7,936 nucleotides of DNA, from the NCBI GenBank assembly GCA_964520785.1, contig CAZFQG010000244.1, positions 1 through 7,936 of the forward strand, written 5' to 3'. The notes beneath the pieces are model-generated. The model ran no database searches, was not told the DNA's origin, and saw only the letters and a program-made list of their open reading frames with translations. The stretch is from CAZFQG01 sp964520785. Its GTDB lineage: Bacteria; Planctomycetota; Planctomycetia; Pirellulales; Thermoguttaceae. Within the stretch, counting starts at the first letter, position 1. Every line of letters starts with the position of its first letter. Position numbers and translations under genes: made by a program. This document shows positions 1 to 5,946 of this stretch, one piece after another.

Positions 1-573
1 TGCCCCAGCACCGACATGGTTTATGCGTCGCACCCTTCGGCCACCTTGGACAATCCCGTCCGCAAGACATACACGTCGCACTACTATGGAATCGCGGGCC
101 CCAAGGGAATATCCCCGAATGGCGGCATGTATCCCGCGGAAGAGATATCCCACCAACACGGCGGGTTCGCGACGACCGGGGTCCTCCGCCGCGTCAAGAG
201 TGGTGATAGGGAGACGAAGTTGAGCGAAATCACGGACGGAACCAGTAACACGTTCCTGATCGGAGAAATCTCCAAGATGGAATGGAAAACGACGAGCGGG
301 ACGACCTTCTACGGCGGCGACGGGGCGAACTGGCTCCGGGGCGTCGCCTGGCCGCCGGTCTACGAGGGGCTTTCCGCGGCGAAAAACCTTGCGGTCGGAA
401 TCAACATGCCGTCCGACCGGTTCAACGACATGGCCTTTTACAGTGACCACCCCGGCGGCGCGCAATTCGCCAAGTGCGACGGGAGCGTCTCCTTCGTGGA
501 CGAAGACTGCTCGATACGGGTCTACAAGGCGACCGGATCGATGAACCAGGGAGAATTGGAGGTCTTGAAGTGA
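1..573 (+). CDS. DUF1559 (pseudopilin-like, H-X9-DG) protein, C-terminal part
   Basis: This is the 3' end of a gene that begins before the window; the frame is open from base 1 and ends at TGA 571-573, leaving 190 residues. It carries the C-terminal hallmarks of planctomycete DUF1559 proteins: an ITDGTSNTFLIGE segment, and near the end HPGGAQFAKCDG, which fits the H-X9-DG motif (His, nine residues, Asp-Gly). These proteins normally start with a type IV pilin-like N-methylation helix, missing here because of truncation. They are presumed to be surface or pseudopilin-type proteins, but their function is not established. The family is strongly expanded in Planctomycetes, so it points to the host more than to a job. 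No clear terminator follows the stop. A second member starts at the other window edge. Confidence 0.93.
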   Translation, partial: CPSTDMVYASHPSATLDNPVRKTYTSHYYGIAGPKGISPNGGMYPAEEISHQHGGFATTGVLRRVKSGDRETKLSEITDGTSNTFLIGEISKMEWKTTSGTTFYGGDGANWLRGVAWPPVYEGLSAAKNLAVGINMPSDRFNDMAFYSDHPGGAQFAKCDGSVSFVDEDCSIRVYKATGSMNQGELEVLK

Positions 574-598
574 CGTGGCAACGCGAGAGATCGCCCGG

Positions 599-627
599 TG
601 GAGTCCGGCCCGATTTCCCGGTACAAT
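599..627 (+). promoter_or_regulatory. possible promoter for the zinc-ribbon gene
   Basis: TACAAT at 622-627 is a five-of-six match to the -10 consensus. The hexamer 17 nt upstream (599-604, TGGAGT) is a poor -35. The site lies 48 nt before the ATG at 676 in a 102-nt gap. The assignment rests mostly on the -10 box. Confidence 0.3.
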
Positions 628-675
628 AGGGTGGTTTGACCCCTGATCCTATCCCGGTCGTCCCCCCGTTTTGCC

Positions 676-1650
676 ATGTCCGACATCACGGCCAAGTGCG
701 AGGTCTGCCAAAGCCTCTTGGATGAGGAGGATCTCTTTTGCGCGAACTGCGGAACTGAAGCCCCCAAACAAGGGCGGTCCCCTACAACAAAAAGGGGTTC
801 CGCGTTGCTCACGACGCACAACTTCGAGTGTTCCGGCTGCGGAGCATCGATGAGTTTTGACGCGCGCGAAGGGAGGCCCAAGTGCCCCTTCTGCGGGTCC
901 GTCAGGCTGGAATCCCGCAAGGATTCGAAAACGCTTGCTCCGAAGCGAGTGATTCCATTCCGGCTCAATCGAGACCAGGCGGTGGCGTCACTCCGAGCGT
1001 GGCTGGGGAGAGGCTGGTTTCGCCCGAGCGATCTTTCCGAAAGCGCCGTGATCACCGAGATCATGCCGGTCTACGTGCCGTACTGGGTGTTCCAGGCGAA
1101 GACGCATACGTACTGGACGGCCGATTCGAGCCATACACCCCCCGGTGCAAGGGGGGATTGGCATCCATTGTCGGGCGAACATCACGGGACATACGAGGGG
1201 CTGCTCGTGGGGGCCAGCGGCGTGCTCGCTCCTGGAGAAACCTCCGCCATCGGTCCGTCTGACCTGACACAGGGCGTTCCGCCGGAGGAGGTTAATCTCA
1301 CGGACATCACGGTGGAACGATTTGCCGTCCCCAGGAAATATGCGCGTCCCCTCGCGAGGCAAAGCCTGGAGGCTCGGGAGGTAGAGGCCTGTCAGGGCCG
1401 ATATGTCCCGGGACGCGCTCGGAACGTCCGTGTAAACGCCCGAATCGAAGCGCTTTCGAGTGAGCCGGTCCTTCTTCCGGTGTGGATAATGGCCTATCGG
1501 TATGGGGATAGGACCTACCGTTTTTTGGTGAACGGCCAGACGGGTCGTGCGACGGGACACGCGCCGCAATCGATTTGGAAGATGATGTTGGGGCCGGCGA
1601 TCGCACTGATCATCATCGCCGTCGTGTTCTTTTTCGGGTACGGTCTGTAG
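676..1650 (+). CDS. double zinc-ribbon protein with C-terminal transmembrane anchor
   Basis: The product has 324 residues. A first zinc ribbon uses C8, C11, C22 and C25 (CEVC then CANC). A second uses C52, C55, C70 and C73 (CSGC then CPFC). A soluble middle part of about 200 residues follows, with aromatic, proline-rich motifs such as PVYVPYWVFQ near residues 134-143 and PVWIMAYRYGD followed by VNGQTGRATGH near the end. The last 20 or so residues form one hydrophobic helix (about 303-322), so the protein is probably tail-anchored with the ribbons in the cytoplasm. It resembles proteins often labelled TFIIB-type zinc-ribbon or PriA-like, but only the ribbons justify those names and no helicase motif is present. 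No strong Shine-Dalgarno site precedes the ATG. I cannot assign a specific function, and nothing links it to the downstream LamG genes except direction. Confidence 0.85.
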   Translation: MSDITAKCEVCQSLLDEEDLFCANCGTEAPKQGRSPTTKRGSALLTTHNFECSGCGASMSFDAREGRPKCPFCGSVRLESRKDSKTLAPKRVIPFRLNRDQAVASLRAWLGRGWFRPSDLSESAVITEIMPVYVPYWVFQAKTHTYWTADSSHTPPGARGDWHPLSGEHHGTYEGLLVGASGVLAPGETSAIGPSDLTQGVPPEEVNLTDITVERFAVPRKYARPLARQSLEAREVEACQGRYVPGRARNVRVNARIEALSSEPVLLPVWIMAYRYGDRTYRFLVNGQTGRATGHAPQSIWKMMLGPAIALIIIAVVFFFGYGL

Positions 1651-1806
1651 AGAATCAACGGATGACGGCGCGAACGCTTATAGATATGAAGTGAGGGATA
1701 TCCTCGGATGGTGTGATGCACCCCACCTGGAGGGGCAGAGGTCCGTATCGTGATTCTGAAAACGATAATCTCGCGCAAGTCTAACTTTCGCTTAACGTTA
1801 CGGTCG

Positions 1807-1835
1807 TTGATTATCGTCCCGGCTGCGGTTATGAT
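1807..1835 (+). promoter_or_regulatory. candidate sigma70-type promoter (upstream)
   Basis: TTGATT at 1807-1812, a 17-nt spacer and TATGAT at 1830-1835 make a good housekeeping-type promoter in the 427-nt gap after the zinc-ribbon gene. It lies about 240 nt before the LamG gene at 2078. It could drive a long leader or a small RNA ending at the hairpin at 2009-2040. An inverted repeat overlaps it: ATTATC at 1810-1815 can pair with GATAAT at 1764-1769 or at 1833-1838. Confidence 0.45.
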
Positions 1836-1901
1836 AATGCCAGTCCTGGTCGGGAGAGCCCCAGCCTCGCGTTCGACGCCGAGATTATTTTTTCGCGACT
1901 A

Positions 1902-1931
1902 TTGACAGGAAAGGATCATCTGGAATAACCT
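1902..1931 (+). promoter_or_regulatory. candidate sigma70-type promoter for the first LamG gene
   Basis: A perfect -35 hexamer TTGACA (1902-1907) is followed after 18 nt by TAACCT (1926-1931). A matching arrangement, TTGACA-N17-TAACAT, precedes the second copy of the leader (5718-5746), which supports it. Transcription would start near 1938 and give a leader of about 140 nt that includes the conserved element and hairpin. Confidence 0.5.
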
Positions 1932-1949
1932 AGACGATACAGGTGTGAC

Positions 1950-2040
1950 AATTGATACCGTTTTCTGTTCTGAACCATCTAGCTCACGGGTAAGAGATAT
2001 TGTGAATAGGCCCGCGTGGTAGTCCACGCGGGCCGTTTTT
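1950..2040 (+). promoter_or_regulatory. conserved 5' leader element, copy 1
   Basis: This non-coding segment shares ordered blocks with 5773-5866, in front of the third LamG gene. Block 1 is AATTGATA-N2-GTTTTC (1950-1965). Block 2 is ATCTAGCTC, one mismatch, then CGGG and AGAGA (1977-1997). Block 3 is 22 consecutive identical nucleotides at 2002-2023, running from GTGAATAGG into the loop of a hairpin with a T-run. The gene start is only 37 nt past the T-run, too close for another promoter that I can see, so the mRNA should contain the element. The CGGGT at 1987-1991 can pair (one G-U) with GCCCG at 2010-2014 in the hairpin's left arm, a possible competing structure. I do not recognise it as a known riboswitch class. 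Confidence 0.6.
2009..2040 (+). terminator. terminator-like hairpin inside the leader (attenuator candidate)
   Basis: GGCCCGCGTGG (2009-2019), loop TAGT and CCACGCGGGCC (2024-2034) form a perfect 11-bp stem, followed by G and TTTTT (2036-2040). This is a textbook intrinsic terminator. It could end the zinc-ribbon transcript from 360 nt upstream. However, it lies downstream of the promoter candidates and 37 nt before the LamG start, and a related hairpin occupies a similar position before the third LamG gene, so conditional termination in the leader is more likely. Confidence 0.7.
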
Positions 2041-2062
2041 GTCTGTCCTTGTGATTTTTGAA

Positions 2063-2069
2063 AGAGGAG
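2063..2069 (+). promoter_or_regulatory. ribosome binding site deciding the start at 2078
   Basis: AGAGGAG lies 8 nt before ATG 2078. The reading frame is open further upstream to a TTG at 2039, but that codon sits in the hairpin's T-run and has no such site. The product starting at 2078 opens directly with a signal peptide. Confidence 0.75.
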
Positions 2070-2077
2070 TGTGCAAC

Positions 2078-3544
2078 ATGAGAAAGCCGAATGTTCTTCT
2101 TGGGGTGGTGATCTTGATCGGCCTGATTGCCGGTCAAGCCGCGGCGGTAGACCCGGTGGTCTATTTGCCGTTCGAGGGTGATTTGACGAATCAGGGAACC
2201 GGCGGCTCGGCGTATGACGCCGCCATCGTGCAGGGGGATACCGGCGGCTACAGCTTTGTCGCCGGGCCGGGTGGTTTGGGCCAAAGCCTGAACATCGACA
2301 ACACGGGGTCCTTGAAGACCGGCGGGACCTACCTCGCGGTCGACTATACGCTTCCGGACCAAGGTTCCATTGCGCTTTGGTACTATGCCGAGCCTTTTTA
2401 CAACTACCAGTCGGTGTATGACAACGCGACCGCGTCTCCCGAGCACTGGGAGATGTGGATCTACAATGACGGTCGGCTTCGCACTCGGCCGAACAACAAC
2501 CACCCGCTTTACGGATACGACGGCGCGCAAGTCACGGCCAATCTGAACACCGTCGGCGGAGCGGAAAACTGGTATCACATCGCCTACACGTGGGATCGTT
2601 ACGACTCGGGGCGCGACGCGACGAAATTGTACGTCAACGGACGGCTGGCGGATTTCAACTATATGGCCTGGTCCGATCCCGGGCCGACCTTCTACCTTGC
2701 CGGCGGTAACGACGGCAACACGTACGGCAACGGCGCGTGGGACGATGTCCGCATTTACGACGCGGTCCTCGACGTAGCGACGATCGAACAACTCGCCGGA
2801 GTCGGTCCGCCGGTACCGGTGACGGTGCCGGATCCGGTCATTCACTACGATTTCCAAGGGGATATCGTCAATAGGGGAACAGGCGGTTCGGCATACGACG
2901 GCACGCTCTCGCTGGGCAGCAACGGTTCCGCCGAGTACGTCGGCGGCGTTCTCGGTCAGGGACTCAAGCTGGACGACCCGAATCCGACTGCCGGCGACGG
3001 CGCGTATGTCACCGTCCCTTACACGCTTCCCGAAGAAGGGACCATCTCGATGGTCTTCAAGGCTTCCCGCTTCTACAACTATCTGTCGCTTTTCGACAGT
3101 CCGGTCGAGGCGAATGACTGGGAGGCATGGATATACTCCAACGGCAACATTCGTGCCCGAATCGATAACGGGCAGGGCGATATCCAGTTCAGCACGATCG
3201 CCTTCGAAGGGGGGGTCGATCAGTGGCTGCACATCTGCTACGCCTGGAGCCTGGAGGACGGGGTCGCTTCCATGTACATCAACGGCCGTTACGCCGGAAG
3301 CGGCGCGATCAGTTCTCAAGGTTGGATTACTCCGGGAAGCGAGTTTTATATCGCCGGCGGTAATCGGGGAAATCACTCCGGCATTGGGATCTTCGACGAG
3401 TTCATGGTCTTCGAGGAGTCGCTGAGCCTCGAACAAGTCCGCGCACTCAACGCGGCCATTCCGGAACCGGGGATTCCGCTCCTTCTCGTCCTCGCGATGA
3501 TTTCGGCGGTTGCCGGTGGGAGGTTTCGGAGGAACCGGATTTAA
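2078..3544 (+). CDS. secreted double-LamG PEP-CTERM protein (no dockerin)
   Basis: The product has 488 residues. Residues 1-23 are a signal peptide: MRK, a hydrophobic core, then AAA before VDPVV. Two tandem LamG/concanavalin-A-like modules follow, about 25-245 and 252-455. Each begins with a DP-V-(Y/H) strand and a GTGGSAYD motif, and each contains a W-E-x-W-I-Y strand and a late (A)GGN-x-GN...(F/W)D motif. The tail has P462-E463-P464, a hydrophobic helix and a basic end (RFRRNRI), which is a PEP-CTERM exosortase signal. Such proteins are exported, sorted by exosortase and usually end up at the surface or in extracellular matrix. LamG modules commonly bind glycans or proteins, but the ligand is unknown and no catalytic domain is visible. 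Unlike its two paralogs it lacks a dockerin: PEP follows the second module almost directly. It is followed after 67 nt by a paralog, probably in the same transcript. Confidence 0.9.
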   Translation: MRKPNVLLGVVILIGLIAGQAAAVDPVVYLPFEGDLTNQGTGGSAYDAAIVQGDTGGYSFVAGPGGLGQSLNIDNTGSLKTGGTYLAVDYTLPDQGSIALWYYAEPFYNYQSVYDNATASPEHWEMWIYNDGRLRTRPNNNHPLYGYDGAQVTANLNTVGGAENWYHIAYTWDRYDSGRDATKLYVNGRLADFNYMAWSDPGPTFYLAGGNDGNTYGNGAWDDVRIYDAVLDVATIEQLAGVGPPVPVTVPDPVIHYDFQGDIVNRGTGGSAYDGTLSLGSNGSAEYVGGVLGQGLKLDDPNPTAGDGAYVTVPYTLPEEGTISMVFKASRFYNYLSLFDSPVEANDWEAWIYSNGNIRARIDNGQGDIQFSTIAFEGGVDQWLHICYAWSLEDGVASMYINGRYAGSGAISSQGWITPGSEFYIAGGNRGNHSGIGIFDEFMVFEESLSLEQVRALNAAIPEPGIPLLLVLAMISAVAGGRFRRNRI

Positions 3545-3563
3545 CGAGTGGGGTTCTGTTTTC

Positions 3564-3581
3564 CATACGGTGTTCCGTATG
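3564..3581 (+). other. small hairpin between the first two LamG genes
   Basis: CATACGG (3564-3570), loop TGTT and CCGTATG (3575-3581) form a perfect 7-bp stem in the 67-nt gap. Only a short, interrupted T-rich stretch follows (AGTTCGTTTT). It could be a weak terminator or an mRNA-stability element that tunes expression of the second gene. I see no separate promoter for that gene. Confidence 0.4.
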
Positions 3582-3598
3582 AGTTCGTTTTGGAGTCT

Positions 3599-3604
3599 AA
3601 GGAG
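3599..3604 (+). promoter_or_regulatory. ribosome binding site deciding the start at 3612
   Basis: AAGGAG lies 7 nt before ATG 3612. The frame is open upstream to 3510, inside the previous gene, but a start there would put about 34 extra residues before an evident signal peptide. Start 3612 is therefore preferred. Confidence 0.8.
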
Positions 3605-3611
3605 ACGAAAA

Positions 3612-5282
3612 ATGAGAAAAGCACGATTCTTTATCGCGGCCGTGGCCGCGGTTGCCCTGGCGGCGTGCCAGGCCCACGCGGTAGACCCGGTGGTCTATCT
3701 GCCCTTCGAGGGTGATTTCACGAACCAGGGAACCGGCGGCTCCTTGTACGACGGGTTCCTCGTGCAAGGGGGTACCGGCAGTTACGCGTTCGCGGCCGGC
3801 CCAACCGGTCAGGGACAGTGCCTGGACATCAACAACGACGGGGCGTTGAAGACGGACGGCACGTTTCTCGCGGTCGACTATACTCTGCCCGACCAAGGGA
3901 CGATCGCTTTGTGGTACTACGCGGAGCCATGGTACAACTATCAAACGATCTACGACAACGCCACGGGTTCGGCGGAATACTGGGAGATGTGGATTTACAA
4001 CGACGGGCGGCTTCGGACGCGGCCGAATAACAGCCATCCCGTTTATGGCTATGACGGCTCCCACGTCACGACCAGCTTGAGCACCGCCGGCGGCCCCGGG
4101 AACTGGTACCACATCGCCTATTCGTGGGACCGGTACGATGAGACCAATCAAGCGACCAAGTTGTATCTCGACGGTCGTTTGGTCGATTTCAACTATTGCG
4201 CCTGGGCGGATCCCGGCCCCTCGTTCTACCTAGCGAGCGGTCATGCCGGTAATACCTACGGCAACGGCGCCTGGGATGAACTGCGCATCTACGACGCCGT
4301 TCTCGACGTTGGAACGATCGCGGAACTCGCCGGAGTCGATCCGGTCGAACCTCCGACCCTCCCGAGGCCCCTGATCCACTACGGTTTCGAGGGAAACGTC
4401 GCGAACAAGGGAACCGGGGGTTCCACTTACGACGGCGTTTTGAACCTGGGAACGACCGGTTCGGCGGGTTACGTCGAGGGTACCGCCGGCCAAGGAATCG
4501 AATTCGGCAATAGCGATCCGGCTCGCAATAACGGCGCCTACGTGACGGTGCCATACAAACTTCCCGAGGAAGGGACGATTTCCTTGATGTTCAAGGGATC
4601 CGAGTGGTACAACTATCTCACCCTGTTCGACAACGCCGTCGACGGCAACCAATGGGAATCGTGGGTCTATTCCAACGGGAACATCCGGACACGGATCACG
4701 AACGGGCAGGGGGACATCCCCCAGTTCAGCTTGAATACCTTTGACGGCGGACTCGATCAATGGCTGCACATCTGCTACGCGTGGAGCCTGGATGAAGGAA
4801 TCGCCTCCATGTACGTCAACGGCAAGTTCATCGGGAGCGGCGCCATTTCCAGCCAGGAGTGGATCACGCCCGGTGATGAGCTGTACATCGCGGGCGGTCA
4901 TCCGGCGAACAACTCCGGCCTGGGTGTCTTTGATGAATTCAAGATATTCGAATCGATGTTCAGTCTCGAACAGGCCGCCTTGTTGTACAGCCTCGAGATG
5001 GAAGGCGGAGTGCCGGGCGGAGACCTCGCCGGCGACCTCAACGGCGACGGAATGGTCGGCAGCGCCGACTTGGACATCGTCCGTGCCAACTGGGGACAAA
5101 CCGTCGAGGCCGGCTGCGTCTCCTGCGGCGATCCCTCCGGCGACGGCGTCGTCGGCAGCGCCGATTTGGACATCGTCCGGGCGAACTGGGGGAATACGGC
5201 CGCCGCCGCGGTCGTCCCCGAGCCGGGCTTCCTGGTCCTGTTGACGGCCGTCGCGGTCCTCGGATTGCTCCGTCGCAAGTAA
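3612..5282 (+). CDS. secreted double-LamG, dockerin, PEP-CTERM protein
   Basis: The product has 556 residues. Residues 1-23 form a signal peptide ending AHA before VDPVV. They also contain LAAC (16-19), which fits a lipobox, so lipoprotein processing is a possible alternative. LamG modules span about 25-245 and 251-465 and closely follow those of the preceding gene; the stretch encoding the signal-peptide end and VDPVVY is nearly identical in DNA. A type I dockerin at about 475-527 has two calcium loops, the first with D475, N477 and D479, the second with D507, S509 and D511. Each is followed by SADLDIVRANWG. The tail has P536-E537-P538, a hydrophobic helix and RRK, a PEP-CTERM signal. The likely role is an exported surface protein that binds a ligand through LamG and docks to a cohesin-like partner; no cohesin or exosortase is in the window. 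The cysteine pair C502/C505 between the calcium loops is absent from the third paralog. Confidence 0.9.
   Translation: MRKARFFIAAVAAVALAACQAHAVDPVVYLPFEGDFTNQGTGGSLYDGFLVQGGTGSYAFAAGPTGQGQCLDINNDGALKTDGTFLAVDYTLPDQGTIALWYYAEPWYNYQTIYDNATGSAEYWEMWIYNDGRLRTRPNNSHPVYGYDGSHVTTSLSTAGGPGNWYHIAYSWDRYDETNQATKLYLDGRLVDFNYCAWADPGPSFYLASGHAGNTYGNGAWDELRIYDAVLDVGTIAELAGVDPVEPPTLPRPLIHYGFEGNVANKGTGGSTYDGVLNLGTTGSAGYVEGTAGQGIEFGNSDPARNNGAYVTVPYKLPEEGTISLMFKGSEWYNYLTLFDNAVDGNQWESWVYSNGNIRTRITNGQGDIPQFSLNTFDGGLDQWLHICYAWSLDEGIASMYVNGKFIGSGAISSQEWITPGDELYIAGGHPANNSGLGVFDEFKIFESMFSLEQAALLYSLEMEGGVPGGDLAGDLNGDGMVGSADLDIVRANWGQTVEAGCVSCGDPSGDGVVGSADLDIVRANWGNTAAAAVVPEPGFLVLLTAVAVLGLLRRK
5043..5191 (+). repeat. 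dockerin calcium-loop duplication in the second LamG gene
   Basis: The segment 5043-5095 recurs at 5139-5191 with a 96-nt (32-codon) offset. Both start GGCGACGG and end in the codons for ANWG. The duplicated DNA encodes the paired F-hand calcium loops of the dockerin. Confidence 0.8.
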
Positions 5283-5374
5283 GAAATAGGGAGAAATCGT
5301 TACCCGGAAGGGAAGTCCCATGGCGGCGGGACGCCCACATCCGGAACCCCTGTTCACTTCTTTTGATGTACACC

Positions 5375-5412
5375 GGCTCTCCTCTTCGCTCACCCCGGGG
5401 AAGAGGAGAGCC
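5375..5412 (+). terminator. terminator-type inverted repeat after the second LamG gene
   Basis: GGCTCTCCTCTTC (5375-5387) and GAAGAGGAGAGCC (5400-5412) form a perfect 13-bp stem with a 12-nt loop, 92 nt after the stop at 5282. The following tract (ATTGTTATC) is only moderately T-rich, so termination may be partial or factor-assisted. It is the best end point for a transcript of the first two LamG genes. Confidence 0.6.
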
Positions 5413-5717
5413 ATTGTTATCGCTTGCTCGCGAAAGAACACGCGAGCCGGCGCCGCTAACGGGACAACACTACCTTCTCCGGGTGGAATTGATCCCGTCA
5501 TGAGAGTCGGTTATTGACGGAGCGTCTCTTTGAACGCGACATATCGCCTGGCCGGATGGCGCCAGACGCTCCGCAAGAAGGCGTATTCGGCGGCTTGCGG
5601 GAGGCGGAGCGCGCGACTACGCGAGTGTGGGGTACCGTTGCCGGACGGGGCGTGCGGAGCCCCTCGCGGAGCCATGCCGAGCAATGCGACGGCGGTTCGG
5701 ATTTGGAAAACTCATCG
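5413..5717. other. non-coding stretch with several inverted repeats
   Basis: I see no convincing gene on either strand here; the open frames show no recognisable motif or start signal. There are several inverted repeats. GCTCGCG at 5426-5432 pairs with CGCGAGC at 5441-5447. ACGGGA at 5459-5464 pairs with TCCCGT at 5493-5498. CCGTCA at 5495-5500 pairs with TGACGG at 5515-5520. GGAGCGTCT at 5519-5527 pairs with AGACGCTCC at 5564-5572. GGGGC at 5647-5651 pairs with GCCCC at 5659-5663. The second and third share bases and exclude each other. This may be a structured RNA, a decayed gene or mobile element, or simply GC-rich spacer. Confidence 0.35.
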
Positions 5718-5746
5718 TTGACATTTCCTCGCCGAACGTTTAACAT
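5718..5746 (+). promoter_or_regulatory. sigma70-type promoter for the third LamG gene
   Basis: TTGACA (5718-5723), a 17-nt spacer and TAACAT (5741-5746) make a strong match at optimal spacing. It precedes the second leader copy just as TTGACA-N18-TAACCT precedes the first. Predicted transcription from about 5753 gives a leader of roughly 195 nt. Confidence 0.6.
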
Positions 5747-5772
5747 AACAAAGTATGGGATAGCATTTCGCA

Positions 5773-5866
5773 AATTGACATGGTTTTCAGACCGTCCCGG
5801 TTTGATCTAGCTCTCGGGCGAGAGAACAGTGAATAGGCCCGCGTGGTAGTACTCGCGGGTTTTTTT
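5773..5866 (+). promoter_or_regulatory. conserved 5' leader element, copy 2
   Basis: This copy has the same ordered blocks as 1950-2040: AATTGACA-N2-GTTTTC (5773-5788), ATCTAGCTC-N-CGGG...AGAGA (5805-5825) and the 22-nt identical block (5829-5850), then a hairpin and T-run. CTCTCG (5811-5816) and CGAGAG (5819-5824) can form a local stem here that is only 3 bp in copy 1. CGGGC at 5815-5819 is fully complementary to GCCCG at 5837-5841 in the hairpin's left arm, so a competing fold is possible in both copies. Flanking DNA is otherwise dissimilar, which argues for retained function rather than a very recent duplication. Confidence 0.6.
5838..5866 (+). terminator. terminator-like hairpin inside the leader (attenuator candidate, copy 2)
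   Basis: CCCGCG (5838-5843) pairs with CGCGGG (5854-5859), followed directly by seven T (5860-5866). The stem is shorter than in copy 1: two right-arm bases differ without compensation and the outer GGCC is replaced by T, but the T-run is longer. It lies 80 nt before the preferred start at 5947. Confidence 0.6.
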
Positions 5867-5946
5867 ATTGGTGTTTGGTTTTCCGCCGCGGGCGGATGAG
5901 TTGACGAACAAGACGAGTTCAAGAGAAAATGGAGAAGAACGCAACA

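Noticed and set aside
2009..2034. CRISPR-type or insertion-sequence terminal repeat
   Set aside because: The palindrome occurs singly at each of two sites 3.8 kb apart, without regular spacers, transposase or target duplication. It fits a leader hairpin better.
1651..2077. Known riboswitch class or tRNA in the gap before the first LamG gene
   Set aside because: I looked for recognisable cores (for example c-di-GMP-I, fluoride, cobalamin-box features) and cloverleaf arms and found none. This is by eye only; a covariance-model search would be decisive.
1979..3436. Long open reading frame on the - strand opposite the first LamG gene
   Set aside because: It is the complement of a gene with signal peptide, LamG and PEP-CTERM features, and its translation is valine/arginine/aspartate-rich without domain motifs. 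Such frames arise from codon bias in GC-rich DNA.
3510..3611. Upstream start for the second LamG gene
   Set aside because: It would overlap the previous gene and place about 34 residues before a clear signal peptide; AAGGAG before ATG 3612 settles the start.
4230..5501. Long - strand open frame opposite the second LamG gene
   Set aside because: It crosses the strong terminator-type inverted repeat and lies opposite a well-supported gene. Its low-complexity composition mirrors the coding strand's dockerin repeats.
5514..5810. Open frames between the second and third LamG genes, including one at 5530-5721
   Set aside because: They use weak starts without ribosome sites, give arginine-rich sequence typical of out-of-frame GC-rich DNA, and one runs through the promoter and into the leader. 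I could not recognise a transposase or other family.
5780..5836. 18-codon leader peptide ending at the TAG within the conserved block of leader copy 2
   Set aside because: In copy 1 the same TAG-ending frame is interrupted by a TAG at 1980-1982 and has no start codon, so the peptide is not conserved. It also lacks a ribosome site.
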